A stretch of DNA of 64,000 nucleotides, from the NCBI RefSeq assembly GCF_017744395.1, contig NZ_JAGIBI010000007.1, positions 1 through 64,000 of the forward strand, in the 5' to 3' direction. The DNA comes from Herbaspirillum sp. (GTDB taxonomy: Bacteria; Pseudomonadota; Gammaproteobacteria; Burkholderiales; Burkholderiaceae_D). The notes below the pieces were generated by a model that was given only the letters and a program-made list of their open reading frames with translations, made no database searches and was not told the origin of the DNA. This document shows, piece by piece, positions 1-8,400 of this stretch. Numbering within the stretch: position 1 is the stretch's first letter; the number at the start of each line of letters is the position of its first letter. The position numbers and the translations under genes were made by a program.

Positions 1-717
1 CGCTGCGCGCCGCAGGTGTACGGCCCGGTGTTCGACGCATTGGACTACATCGACACCATCATCGAGAAGGAAACCAACTCGGCCACCGACAATCCGCTGA
101 TTTTCAGCAAGGAAGAGGGTGAAGGCTTCGAGATCATCTCCGGCGGCAACTTCCACGGCCAGTACCTGGCGCAGGCGATGGACTTGCTGGCCATGGCCAT
201 CACCGACCTGGGCAGCATCTGCGAACGCCGGGTGGCGCGGCTGATTGACCCGACGCTCTCGTGGGGCCTGCCGCGCAACCTGATGAGCGGCATCCGCGGC
301 GTCAACACCGGCTATCCGGTGGTGCAATGCTCGCTGAGCTCGCTGGTGATGGAAAACCGTACCTTGTCGATGCCGGGCAGCGTGGACAGCATCCCGTCCA
401 AGGGCAACAGCGAAGACCACATTTCCAACTCGACCTGGTGTGCGCGCAAGGCGATGACGGTGGTGCAGAACACGCAATACATCGTCGGGGTGGAAATGCT
501 GCTGGCGGCGCAGGCGCTGACGATGACGGAAGACTTGTTGAAGGGCTTCAAGCTGGGGCAGGGGACGCAGGCGGCGTATGACGAGATTCGCCGGCAGATT
601 CCGGCTTGCCTGGAAGGGGACCGCTGGTTCCACAACGACATCCAGGCTGCGCACGGCTTTGTGGTCAGCGGATCGGTGCGCGATGCGGTGGTGGCGAAGA
701 TCGGGCAGTTTGTCTGA
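1..717 (+). CDS. Aromatic amino acid ammonia-lyase (HAL/PAL family), C-terminal part
   Basis: This is the 3' part of a lyase of the histidine/phenylalanine/tyrosine ammonia-lyase family, which removes ammonia from an aromatic amino acid to give an acrylate such as urocanate or cinnamate. The frame is open from base 1 and 238 residues are visible. It begins inside the conserved RCAPQVYGP segment, followed by NSATDNPL (about residues 26-33) and GGNFHGQ, all family signatures around the active site. The MIO-forming Ala-Ser-Gly loop lies upstream, outside the window. GNFH is more HutH-like than PAL-like, but the substrate cannot be settled from this fragment. No other hut genes are in view. A strong terminator follows 25 bases after the stop. 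Confidence 0.9.
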   Translation, partial: RCAPQVYGPVFDALDYIDTIIEKETNSATDNPLIFSKEEGEGFEIISGGNFHGQYLAQAMDLLAMAITDLGSICERRVARLIDPTLSWGLPRNLMSGIRGVNTGYPVVQCSLSSLVMENRTLSMPGSVDSIPSKGNSEDHISNSTWCARKAMTVVQNTQYIVGVEMLLAAQALTMTEDLLKGFKLGQGTQAAYDEIRRQIPACLEGDRWFHNDIQAAHGFVVSGSVRDAVVAKIGQFV

Positions 718-741
718 TTCTTTCGGCAACGGCCCAAGCAA

Positions 742-770
742 AACGCCCGGACTTGTCCGGGCGTTTTTTT
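742..770 (+). terminator. Intrinsic terminator after the ammonia-lyase gene
   Basis: An 11-bp perfect stem (742-752 with 755-765) and a 2-base loop are followed by a run of T. The opposite strand also ends in several T, so it can serve the convergent Sel1 gene as well. Confidence 0.9.
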
Positions 771-776
771 TAGGCC

Positions 777-1541
777 TTAGCGCGATGCCGCCAGCTGCAA
801 CATACGGTCGCCGATCTGGCGAAAGCTCGGATGACCGGAAAGCTGCAATTCGTTGCCGATCTTTTTCATGAAGGCGGCGGTGGCGGTGTCGGCGATCTTC
901 TCCAGCCAGTAGTTGGCGTCGTCGATGCGGCCGCGTTCGGCCAGCATGCAGGCATAGCTGTATTGGCCGCGGAAGTCGCCGCCTTCGGCCGAGGCGCGGT
1001 AGTACCTGAATGCGGTGGCGCGGTCGGCTTCGACCACGATGCCGTCCTCGTAATAGCGTCCCACCAGGTTGAGCGACTTGGCGTGGCCCAGGGCCGCCGC
1101 CTTGCGGTACCACTCCAGCGCCAGTGCGTGGTTCTGTTCCAGCACGCGGCCGCTGGAGAGGAAGTTCGCATAGTTGTACATGCCCCAGTCGAGGCCGGCC
1201 TGTGCCGCCTGCAGGTACCAATGGGCCGCTTGCGGCGGATCGGATGGCGTGCCCCAGCCATGTTCGAGGCAGCGGGCGCGCATGTTCATCGCCATCGGCC
1301 AGCCCCGGTCCGCTGCGCGCACGAAGCAGCCGAAGGCGCGCGCGGCATCCGGCGCGATGCCTCGGCCATCCAGCAGCAGTTGCCCGAACAGGGTTTGCGC
1401 TTGCGGATCTTCCAGCGCGGCGGCAGCCTGCAGCCAATGCGCCAACGCCTCCGCGCGAGCGGAGAACAAGGCTTGCCATTGTGCGGCGGTTACGGCATCC
1501 AGCGCTTCCCGGCTGTGCGGCGGGGCGGGAAGGGCAATCAT
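777..1541 (-). CDS. Sel1-repeat (TPR-like) protein of the PiuC/Fiu iron locus
   Basis: A 254-residue soluble alpha-solenoid protein built of Sel1-like repeats of about 36 residues; several AxxWYxxAAxxG-type repeat units are visible, for example ALEWYRKAAALGHAKS. Sel1 repeats mediate protein-protein contacts and no enzymatic residues are evident. The ATG at 1541 overlaps the upstream piuC stop as ATGA, so it is preferred over an upstream GTG at 1553. Translational coupling to piuC is therefore likely. A Sel1 protein between PiuC and a catecholate-siderophore receptor is also seen in Pseudomonas-type piu loci, but its precise role is not established. Confidence 0.85.
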   Translation of the reverse strand: MIALPAPPHSREALDAVTAAQWQALFSARAEALAHWLQAAAALEDPQAQTLFGQLLLDGRGIAPDAARAFGCFVRAADRGWPMAMNMRARCLEHGWGTPSDPPQAAHWYLQAAQAGLDWGMYNYANFLSSGRVLEQNHALALEWYRKAAALGHAKSLNLVGRYYEDGIVVEADRATAFRYYRASAEGGDFRGQYSYACMLAERGRIDDANYWLEKIADTATAAFMKKIGNELQLSGHPSFRQIGDRMLQLAASR

Positions 1542-2221
1542 GTGGCGCTCCACTGGCGGACCAGGTTGTGATACACGCCGATCAGCGTACGCCGCGCCGT
1601 TTCGTCGGCTTCGGTGGCGTTGAGTTTCTGGATGGCGTTGTCCAGGTCGAACATCAGGGTGCGCCGGGTGTCGTCGCGCACCAGGCTTTGTATCCAGAAA
1701 AAGCAGGCTACCCGCAGGCCGCGCGTGATCGGGGTGACCCGGTGCAGGCTGGTGGCGGGGTAGAGCACCATGTCGCCGGCCGCGAACTTGGCGCGGTGCA
1801 GGCCGTAGGTATCGTGGATTTCCAGTTCGCCGCCGTCGTACTCATCCGGCCCGCTCAGGAACAGGGTGGCGGACAGGTCGGTGCGCAGCTTGCGGCCGTC
1901 GGGCAGCATGCGGATGCTGCCGTCGATGTGTTCGCCAAAGGCCATTCCCTCGCCATAGCGGTTGAACATCGGCGGATAGACGGCATTGGGCAGGGCGGCG
2001 CTGATGAAGGTGGAGTGGCCTTCGACCGCCGCCAGCACGATCTGCTGGCACTGGCGGGCGACTTCCGAGCGCTCGTCGATCTGCTGGTTGAACTTGACCG
2101 GCGCGCCCTGGTAGCCGGCGGTGACGCGGCCGTCCACCCAGGCGGGGCCGGCGGCATCGAGCTTTTCCCTGAGGGCCTTGAGTTCGTCTTGGTCGAGTAC
2201 TTCCGGGATGTGCACCAGCAT
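1538..2221 (-). CDS. piuC: PKHD-type Fe(II)/2-oxoglutarate hydroxylase (PiuC/YbiX family)
   Basis: A 227-residue iron- and 2-oxoglutarate-dependent dioxygenase of the PKHD/YbiX family, usually encoded beside TonB-dependent catecholate siderophore receptors. The iron-binding triad is visible as H-I-D in FGEHIDGS and a distal His in SLHRVTPITRG, where the Arg would bind 2-oxoglutarate. Length fits the family. The gene is divergent from the receptor at 2496 and shares the Fur-box region with it, so it should be induced by iron starvation. The in vivo substrate is unknown; a role in processing the imported siderophore or its receptor is only an inference from context. Confidence 0.93.
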   Translation of the reverse strand: MLVHIPEVLDQDELKALREKLDAAGPAWVDGRVTAGYQGAPVKFNQQIDERSEVARQCQQIVLAAVEGHSTFISAALPNAVYPPMFNRYGEGMAFGEHIDGSIRMLPDGRKLRTDLSATLFLSGPDEYDGGELEIHDTYGLHRAKFAAGDMVLYPATSLHRVTPITRGLRVACFFWIQSLVRDDTRRTLMFDLDNAIQKLNATEADETARRTLIGVYHNLVRQWSAT

Positions 2222-2273
2222 GGCGGTCTTTCGGTAGAGCGAGGAAGGATGTAAAAATTTTTTAAGAGATTTT

Positions 2274-2304
2274 AATGATAATAAGAATGATTGTCATTTA
2301 TAAT
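2274..2304. promoter_or_regulatory. Fur box overlapping the promoter between piuC and the TonB receptor
   Basis: The stretch AATGATAATAAGAATGATTG and the following TCATTT match the GATAAT-rich Fur-box pattern with overlapping hexamers. A good -10 box (TATAAT, 2299-2304) for the receptor gene lies at its right edge, so bound Fe-Fur would block it. The site is 53 bases from the piuC start and can serve both divergent units. Confidence 0.85.
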
Positions 2305-2495
2305 TGTGCCCACAACAATTAACGGGGCGCCGCTGGGGTGAGTCAAGCATTCTGATCCAGGCGACATCCCTGTCGTATTCCTGCCAGCCACTTCGTTTTT
2401 TCTCGAACCGCCAGCCCTTATCGCCATCGGGGAAGCGGTGAATGCCATGCAAAGGCCTTCGCCGCATCTGTTTTCACCAATCAAAAAGGAAAGAT

Positions 2496-4697
2496 ATGGA
2501 CCGCCGGTTCACTCCCGTCGTCGCGACCCTGTTCGCCGCGATCAGCACTCCTGGCATGGCGCAGACCAGCGCCGCCAAGGACACCTCCAAAGATGCCAGC
2601 CTGCCTGAAGTGGTCGTGACCGACACTGCGGCCAGCACCGTGAAGGTCGACCGGACTTCTTCGGTGAAGTCGACCGCGCCGCTGCTGGATACGCCCAAGT
2701 CGATCACCGTCATCCCCTTGGAAATCCTCAGCCAGACCGGCTCGACTTCGCTGCAGGAAGCGCTGCGCACCACGCCGGGCATTACTTTCTCGGCCGGGGA
2801 GGGCGGCACGCCGCTGGGCGACCGGCCGCTGATCCGCGGCTTCGATGCGCAAAGCGCGACCTATATCGATGGCGTGCGCGACACCGGCGCGCAGACGCGC
2901 GACATGTTCAACATCGAATCCATCGAAGTCACGCGCGGCTCCAACAGTACAGCGGGCGGCCGCGGCGGCCCGGGCGGCAGCATCAACCTGGTGTCCAAGC
3001 TGCCGAAGAAGGAGGCATTCAACGAGGTCAACATCGGCCTGGGCACCGACAGCTACAAGCGCACCACGCTCGACAGCAACATGCTGCTGGGTGAGAACAT
3101 GGCCTTCCGCCTCAATGCGCTGTACTACGACAGCGGCGTGCCGGGGCGCCCGAGCGCGGTCGACGTCAACCGCTGGGGTATCGCGCCGTCGATCAAGTTC
3201 GGCCTGGAAAGCCCGACCTCGGTCACGCTGAGCTACTACCACCTGCAATCGGACGACATGCCCGACTACAGCACGCCGTACCGCAACAGCGGGACGGCCC
3301 GCAGCAAGGCCAATCCGGATGGCCCGATCGACGTGGGGCGCCAGTTCTACGGCCGCACCGCGCTGGACTTCCGCAACACCCAGACCGATATCGGCACGGT
3401 GCAGTTCCAGCATGATTTCAGCAAGCAGCTGTCGCTGCGCAATACCACCCGCTATGGCAAGACCAGCCAGGACTACATCGTCACCAATCCGGACGACAGT
3501 GTCGGCAACGTCAACCGGGGTTATGTGTTCCGTTCGCCCAAGTCGCGCGTATCGGACACCACTACCATGACCAACCAGACCGACCTGACGGGCGAGTTCG
3601 AGACCGGTTTCATCAAGCACAAGTTCGCCGCCGGCCTGGAGCTGACGCACGAGGAGACGAATGTCGGCAGCTACGTGATCTCGGGCGCGCCAACCGGGGC
3701 GGCGCGGGTTTGCAATGCCGCCTTGCTGGCCAATTACTGGTGTACCAGCCTGTACAGCCCCAATGCGAACGATCCGTTCCTCGGCACGGTCAGCCGTTCT
3801 CCGACGGTCACCAACACGACCGTGATCACCAAGTCGGTGTACGGTTTCGACACGATGGAGCTGACCAAGCGATTGTTCCTGAACCTGGGCTTGCGCTGGG
3901 ATAACTACTCGACCCATTCGGTACAGAATACGGGCGCCAACAACTTCTCGAACAACGACAGCTTCCGCAACTACACGGCGGGCCTGGTCTACAAGATCAC
4001 GCCGGAAGCCAGCGTGTATGTCTCCTACGGCACCGCTTCGACGCCGTCGGGCGCCAGCGTGGGCGATGGCGGCGACAACCTGTCGGCCGCCAACCAGGCG
4101 CTGCCGGCCGAGCGCACCAAGACCGCCGAAGTCGGCGCCAAATGGGACCTGCTCAACAAGCAAGTGTCGCTGACCGGCGCGGTGTTCCGCATCGAGAAGA
4201 ACAATGCTCGCGTGGCGGTGGACGCCAATACCCAGGCGGTCGCCGGCACCCAGCGCGTGAACGGCTTCGAGCTGGGTATCTCCGGCAACCTGACCCGCAA
4301 GTGGACGGTGTTCGGCGGCTATACCCACCTGGATGCCAAGCTGGTCGACAATGGGCCGCTGGCGGCCAACTCGATCAACAACGGCAACCAGTTCCCCAAT
4401 ACGCCCAAAGACAGCGCCAGCCTGTGGACGACCTACCAGGTCCTGCCCAAGTTGACCATCGGCGGCGGCGCGTTTTACGTCTCGCGCGTGTTCGGCAATC
4501 CGGCCAACAGCCTGTATGTGCCGTCCTACGTCCGTTACGACGCGATGGCGACCTATGTCGTGGACAAGAACGTGACCCTGCAACTGAACGTGCAGAACCT
4601 GACCGACAAGCTGTACTACGACCAGGCCTTCACCACCCACTATGCGCACATGGGACCGGGCCGCTCGGCGGTCCTGAGCGCCAATATCCGCTTCTGA
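2496..4697 (+). CDS. fiu: TonB-dependent catecholate siderophore receptor (Fiu/PiuA type)
   Basis: A 733-residue outer-membrane receptor that would import ferric catecholate siderophores using TonB energy. A signal peptide ends near PGMAQ; a plug domain follows (about residues 60-165, with TPKSITVIP, LQEALRTTPGITF and RGGPGGSINLVSK), then a 22-strand-type barrel ending in the typical C-terminal aromatic residue (NIRF). The ATG at 2496 is preferred because AAAGGAAAG lies just upstream; the frame is open 18 codons further. Divergent piuC and the Sel1 gene plus the Fur box mark this as the Fiu/PiuA iron locus. Such receptors are known entry routes for catechol-bearing compounds. Substrate specificity is inferred from context and family. 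Confidence 0.9.
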   Translation: MDRRFTPVVATLFAAISTPGMAQTSAAKDTSKDASLPEVVVTDTAASTVKVDRTSSVKSTAPLLDTPKSITVIPLEILSQTGSTSLQEALRTTPGITFSAGEGGTPLGDRPLIRGFDAQSATYIDGVRDTGAQTRDMFNIESIEVTRGSNSTAGGRGGPGGSINLVSKLPKKEAFNEVNIGLGTDSYKRTTLDSNMLLGENMAFRLNALYYDSGVPGRPSAVDVNRWGIAPSIKFGLESPTSVTLSYYHLQSDDMPDYSTPYRNSGTARSKANPDGPIDVGRQFYGRTALDFRNTQTDIGTVQFQHDFSKQLSLRNTTRYGKTSQDYIVTNPDDSVGNVNRGYVFRSPKSRVSDTTTMTNQTDLTGEFETGFIKHKFAAGLELTHEETNVGSYVISGAPTGAARVCNAALLANYWCTSLYSPNANDPFLGTVSRSPTVTNTTVITKSVYGFDTMELTKRLFLNLGLRWDNYSTHSVQNTGANNFSNNDSFRNYTAGLVYKITPEASVYVSYGTASTPSGASVGDGGDNLSAANQALPAERTKTAEVGAKWDLLNKQVSLTGAVFRIEKNNARVAVDANTQAVAGTQRVNGFELGISGNLTRKWTVFGGYTHLDAKLVDNGPLAANSINNGNQFPNTPKDSASLWTTYQVLPKLTIGGGAFYVSRVFGNPANSLYVPSYVRYDAMATYVVDKNVTLQLNVQNLTDKLYYDQAFTTHYAHMGPGRSAVLSANIRF

Positions 4698-4718
4698 TCC
4701 GCGACGCGCGCAGCAAAG

Positions 4719-4747
4719 AAAATAGCCCCGCAAGGGGCTATTTTTTT
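4719..4747. terminator. Bidirectional intrinsic terminator
   Basis: A 9-bp stem AATAGCCCC/GGGGCTATT with a GCAA loop is followed by seven T on the plus strand. The minus strand also ends in T-rich sequence. It lies between the convergent receptor and tautomerase genes. Confidence 0.9.
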
Positions 4748-4779
4748 ACCTGCCGATATCGGGATTTAATATCGGAACT

Positions 4780-4962
4780 TCAATCCGACCAGAGCTTGCC
4801 GCCGGTCGCCCAATTTTCTTTCTTTACATCCTGGATGATGATGTCTACCGACTCCGGCGAGCATTGCAGGGTCTCGCAGGTGACCTCGGTGATGGCTTTC
4901 ACCAGCGCGCGCTTTTGTTCCACGCTGCGGCCTTCGAATAGCTGGATGTTGAATGTGGGCAT
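4780..4962 (-). CDS. 4-oxalocrotonate tautomerase family protein
   Basis: A 60-residue subunit of the 4-OT tautomerase superfamily. These small proteins assemble into hexamers and use the N-terminal proline, exposed after Met removal, as general base for keto-enol conversion. The sequence starts MPTFNIQLFEGRS, so Pro-1 is present, and the length matches the family's usual 60-62 residues. An Arg is present at position 12 and a Trp at 51. AGGAGAAAC-type sequence precedes the start. It lies 34 bases downstream of the class II aldolase gene on the same strand and is probably co-transcribed with it. A joint role in a small catabolic route is plausible; the substrate is unknown. Confidence 0.9.
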   Translation of the reverse strand: MPTFNIQLFEGRSVEQKRALVKAITEVTCETLQCSPESVDIIIQDVKKENWATGGKLWSD

Positions 4963-4996
4963 GCGTTTCTCCTTGAAATAATGGGGTAGAGCCGGT

Positions 4997-5755
4997 TCAA
5001 TCTTTGTAGCTGGGGTCCAGCCGCTCCAGCTTGCGCAGCAGGGCCGGCCATTCGAGCGCGCCTTCCGGGCTGCCGTCGCCTAGCAGCTGGTCGCGCGTCT
5101 TGCGGCAGACCGGCGCCGGCGGCTGGTGCGGGTAGGGCGCGCCGGCCAGGGCCTTGAGCTGGATGGCGCAGGCCTTGTCCAGCGTATCGAGCAGCACGAA
5201 GGCCTCGGCCACGGTGCGTCCGCACACCAGGCTGCCGTGGTTGCGCAGGAGCATGGCCGGGCGATCGCCTAGCGCTGCTACCAGACGTTGCTGCTCGGCC
5301 GGCGTCAGCGCCAGGCCTTCGTAATCGTGGTAGCCCAGCAGTTCGTAAAAGCGCAGCGCGTGCTGCGACAGCGGCAGCAGGCCTTGCGGCTGGATGCCGA
5401 CCGCGATGGCGTTGACGTTGTGCAGGTGGAGCACGCAGTGCGCATCGGGCCGAGCGGCGTGCACCGCGGCATGGATGGCGAAGCCGCTGGCGTTGACGCG
5501 GCGCCGGCTGCCGTCGACCACTGCGCCGTCGAGCGAGATCTTGACCAGGTTGGAGGCGCAAATCTCGTCGAAGGCCAGGCCGAATTCATTGATCAGGAAA
5601 TGCTGGGGTTCGCCCGGCACGGTGGCCGAGATGTGGGTGTAGACCACATCGTCCCAGCCGTTGAGGGCGCACAGGCGGTAGCAGGCGGCGAGGTCGCGGC
5701 GGACCTGCCATTCGGCCGGGCTGATGCCGGCCGGAGGGATGTCGTTGGCTTGCAT
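4997..5755 (-). CDS. Class II aldolase/adducin family protein
   Basis: A 252-residue zinc-dependent class II aldolase or decarboxylase-like protein of the fuculose-phosphate-aldolase/adducin superfamily. The zinc-binding histidines are visible in VLHLHNVNAIAVG and a third in LRNHGSLVCG, and the family motif YTHISATVPG is near the N-terminus. Catalytic reactions in this family include retro-aldol cleavage of sugar phosphates and decarboxylation. The adducin-like subgroup seen here often has no assigned substrate. It is probably co-transcribed with the tautomerase gene at 4780. Function beyond the fold is not assigned. Confidence 0.9.
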   Translation of the reverse strand: MQANDIPPAGISPAEWQVRRDLAACYRLCALNGWDDVVYTHISATVPGEPQHFLINEFGLAFDEICASNLVKISLDGAVVDGSRRRVNASGFAIHAAVHAARPDAHCVLHLHNVNAIAVGIQPQGLLPLSQHALRFYELLGYHDYEGLALTPAEQQRLVAALGDRPAMLLRNHGSLVCGRTVAEAFVLLDTLDKACAIQLKALAGAPYPHQPPAPVCRKTRDQLLGDGSPEGALEWPALLRKLERLDPSYKD

Positions 5756-5763
5756 GGCGAATG

Positions 5764-5812
5764 AAAAAGCGGCCGGGGAAAACCGCAGCTTACGCGATTC
5801 CCCCGACCGCTT
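5764..5812 (-). terminator. Imperfect terminator after the Tsx-like gene
   Basis: On the minus strand AAGCGGTCGGGG pairs with CCCCGGCCGCTT (one mismatch) and is followed by TTTTTC. It ends the Tsx-like transcript just before the aldolase start at 5755, so the aldolase probably has its own initiation or depends on read-through. Confidence 0.65.
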
Positions 5813-5833
5813 CCAGCAGGGATGAACAGGTTC

Positions 5834-6652
5834 TTAGAAGTGGTATTCGAGGCGTACCATCGGCGTCTTGGCCAGCGAGCCCGGCACTTCGTGCGGGTTG
5901 CCGAACTTGTTGCGCCAGTACTGGTATTCCAGACCCAGGCGCAGCTTTTTCTTGCCCAGGCCCATGGTGTTGCCGATGTCGTACATGACCTGGCCGTCGA
6001 AGTTCAGTTCGGGAGACGTCGGGCCGCCGAATTCGTTCTTGCCCTTGGAGGCGATGTAGTTCATGTAGCCTTCGAAGGCGAAGCCCGAGTCGCCGAAGGG
6101 AATGCCCCAGGCCAGGTTTAGCATCGGGTGCGTATCGTAGTTGTAGCGGCTGGAGATGGTTCGCGGCTGGTTGCTTTCGAACAGCGCCAGCAGGCTGACG
6201 TTGAGGAAGCCCGGCACGTCCATCATCAGGGTCGGGCCGACCACCCACATGCGCTTCTTGGAGCCGTAGCCGCTGTCGTTCTTGGTGTTCCAGTCGAAGC
6301 CCAGCGTCAGGCCGACGCCGCGCGCGGGGCCGAAGGACAGGTCCTTGCCCGAGATCTTGCCGATGTCCAGCGTGTGGCGGTAGGTGACGTAGACTTCGCG
6401 GGCGTTGTCATCCTTGTTGTCGGACATCAGCAGGTCGACGTTGAGGAAGTTGGTGCCGTACTTGTAGCCGCTGGCGTGGGTGAAGTTGACGATGTTCTTG
6501 CTGATGTCGTTCGGGTTGTACGGCTCGGCGAAACGGGTGCCATAGCGGTAGCCGACCGCATTGTCGGACCAGTCGAGGGCCGCCGCCGAGCCGGATACCG
6601 CCAGCAGGCCGGCTGCGATGACGCCGTGGATGCGCCGGGATGTTTGTTGCAT
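5834..6652 (-). CDS. Tsx/OmpK-like nucleoside-specific outer-membrane channel
   Basis: A 272-residue outer-membrane protein resembling the Tsx/OmpK family of 12-stranded nucleoside channels. A signal peptide of about 24 residues ends SGSAAALDWSD. The mature part begins DNAVGYRYGTRFAEPYNPNDI, a conserved Tsx-family opening, and ends with YHF, the aromatic C-terminus expected of a barrel. The ATG at 6652 has GGAGGAGAC directly upstream, so a longer open frame is discarded. The gene lies downstream of puuE on the same strand with a 178-base gap. With the ureide genes next door it may import nucleosides, purine bases or ureides; this substrate link is an inference. Confidence 0.82.
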   Translation of the reverse strand: MQQTSRRIHGVIAAGLLAVSGSAAALDWSDNAVGYRYGTRFAEPYNPNDISKNIVNFTHASGYKYGTNFLNVDLLMSDNKDDNAREVYVTYRHTLDIGKISGKDLSFGPARGVGLTLGFDWNTKNDSGYGSKKRMWVVGPTLMMDVPGFLNVSLLALFESNQPRTISSRYNYDTHPMLNLAWGIPFGDSGFAFEGYMNYIASKGKNEFGGPTSPELNFDGQVMYDIGNTMGLGKKKLRLGLEYQYWRNKFGNPHEVPGSLAKTPMVRLEYHF

Positions 6653-6830
6653 GGTGTCTCCTCCATTATTGGGTGTTTGTTGTTGTTTGAATGCGCGGTT
6701 CCGTGGTGCCGCCACGGCGGTCGGGCAAAAAATCAGATGCGCAGAATACACGCATCCCATGCCTGCGCAAAGCAGGCGATCGATCGGTGTGACGGATTGC
6801 CGACAGGGGTGGGCCGGCAGTGTTCGATCC

Positions 6831-7787
6831 TCAGCTTCTGTTGGATGCGGAGGGAGCGTACGGGTGCGTCTTGCGCCAGTGTTGGGCGATATCGATGCGG
6901 CGCGTGACCCAGACCTTGTCGTGGCTGCAAACATAGTCGAGGAAGCGCGCCAGCGCCGCCGCCCGTGCCGGACGGCCGACCAGACGGCAGTGCAGGCCGA
7001 CCGACAGCATCTTGGGCCGGTCCAGGCCGTTCGGGTCGCCTTCGCGGTACAGCGTGTCGAAGGCGTCCTTCAGATAGTCGAAGAACTGCGTGCCGGAGTT
7101 GAAACCCTGCGGCGCGGCGAAGCGCATGTCGTTGGTGTCCAGGGTATAGGGCACGATCAGTTGCGGCGCGCTCGCGCCATCGGAAAGCTTGACGTCTTCC
7201 CAGTAGGGCAGGTCGTCGGCATAGCTGTCGGCGTCGTAGGCGAAGCCGCCGTGCTCGGCCACCAGGCGGCGCGTGTTGGGCGAGTCGCGGCCGGTGTACC
7301 AGCCCAGCGGCGCGGCGCCGGTCAGTTCGCGGATGATCTGCACGGCTTCGGCGATGTGGCGCCGTTCGGTGGCTTCGTCGGTGTTCTGGTAGCTGATCCA
7401 GCGCAGGCCGTGGCAGGCGATCTCATGGCCCAGCTCAAGGAAGGCGGCGGTGGCTTCGCGGTTGCGCTGCAGGGCGCGCGCCACGCCGAACACGGTCAGC
7501 GGCAGGCGGCGTTCCTCGAACATGCGCAGCAGGCGCCACAAGCCCGCGCGCGAGCCGTATTCGTAGATCGATTCCATGCTCATGTGGCGCGCCGCGAAGC
7601 TTTGCGCGCCGATGATCTCGGAGAGGAAGGTCTCGGAACCGGCATCGCCGTCGAGCACGCAGTTTTCCGCGCCTTCTTCATAGTTCAGCACGAACTGCAG
7701 GGCGATGCGCGCGCCGCCCGGCCAGTGCGCATGCGGCACATGGCGGCCGTAACCGGTCAGGTCGCGGGGGTAGTTGGGGTCTTTCAT
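6831..7787 (-). CDS. puuE: Allantoinase PuuE (polysaccharide-deacetylase fold)
   Basis: A 318-residue metal-independent allantoinase of the PuuE type, which opens the hydantoin ring of allantoin to give allantoate in purine catabolism. It has the polysaccharide deacetylase (NodB-like) barrel; visible family segments are NYPRDLTGYG, LQFVLNYEEGAE, HGLRWISYQ and GLHCRLVGRPAR. Length is close to that of known PuuE proteins (about 300-310). The ATG at 7787 follows GCAGGAGAC. It is divergent from the 5-hydroxyisourate hydrolase gene at 7993 with 205 bases between, a classic ureide pair. The OHCU decarboxylase and allantoate-processing genes are not in the window. Confidence 0.93.
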   Translation of the reverse strand: MKDPNYPRDLTGYGRHVPHAHWPGGARIALQFVLNYEEGAENCVLDGDAGSETFLSEIIGAQSFAARHMSMESIYEYGSRAGLWRLLRMFEERRLPLTVFGVARALQRNREATAAFLELGHEIACHGLRWISYQNTDEATERRHIAEAVQIIRELTGAAPLGWYTGRDSPNTRRLVAEHGGFAYDADSYADDLPYWEDVKLSDGASAPQLIVPYTLDTNDMRFAAPQGFNSGTQFFDYLKDAFDTLYREGDPNGLDRPKMLSVGLHCRLVGRPARAAALARFLDYVCSHDKVWVTRRIDIAQHWRKTHPYAPSASNRS

Positions 7788-7992
7788 GTCTCCTGCCTTG
7801 TCTTGATTTTTTCTGCTGCGCGCACCTGTTTGGGGCGGCACGGGTAAGGCATTATGTCCGCAGAATGGATGGGCGGTATAAGGTGGCTCGTATATGGACT
7901 TGAAGGCTGCGGTATATCATTTGCCGTCATCGCCATGCCATCGGCATTGGATCGCGCAATCGCCACCAAACGAACAAGGGAAAGGAAACACC

Positions 7993-8346
7993 ATGGGCAA
8001 ACTGAGTACGCACGTGCTGGACATCACCAAAGGCAAGCCGGGTGTCGGCGTGAGGCTGGCGCTGTACGCGGTCGAGGGCGGCAACAAGCGCCTGATCAAG
8101 AATGCCGTCACCAACAGCGACGGCCGCTGCGACGAACCGCTGCTGGCCGGCGACGAGGTGCGCGCCGGCAAGTATGAGCTGGTGTTCGCCGCCGGCGACT
8201 ATTTCGCCGCGCAAGGCGTGGACGTGCCGTCGCCGCGTTTCGTCGACGAAGTGGTGATCGCCTTCGGCATCGCCGATCCGGCGCAGAACTACCACGTGCC
8301 GCTGGTGGTGTCGCCCTGGGCTTATTCTACGTATCGGGGAAGCTGA
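7993..8346 (+). CDS. uraH: 5-hydroxyisourate hydrolase (transthyretin-related)
   Basis: A 117-residue transthyretin-like enzyme that hydrolyses 5-hydroxyisourate, the product of urate oxidation, to OHCU. Family hallmarks are the N-terminal STHVLD containing the catalytic His, the conserved Arg in NSDGRCDEP, the HVPLVVSPWAYSTYRGS C-terminus, and the terminal YRGS signature that separates these enzymes from true transthyretins. The ATG at 7993 follows AAAGGAAACACC. It is divergent from puuE and has a hairpin terminator after it. No signal peptide is seen, so a cytoplasmic location is expected. Confidence 0.95.
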   Translation: MGKLSTHVLDITKGKPGVGVRLALYAVEGGNKRLIKNAVTNSDGRCDEPLLAGDEVRAGKYELVFAAGDYFAAQGVDVPSPRFVDEVVIAFGIADPAQNYHVPLVVSPWAYSTYRGS

Positions 8347-8369
8347 TTCGGCGTTGCCCGCAAACGATG

Positions 8370-8400
8370 AGAAATCCGGTCTTCTAGGCCGGATTTTTTA
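8370..8400 (+). terminator. Intrinsic terminator after uraH
   Basis: AAATCCGGTC pairs with GGCCGGATTT (one G-T wobble) around a short loop and runs into six T. It abuts the stop codon of the convergent acetyltransferase gene. Confidence 0.85.
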
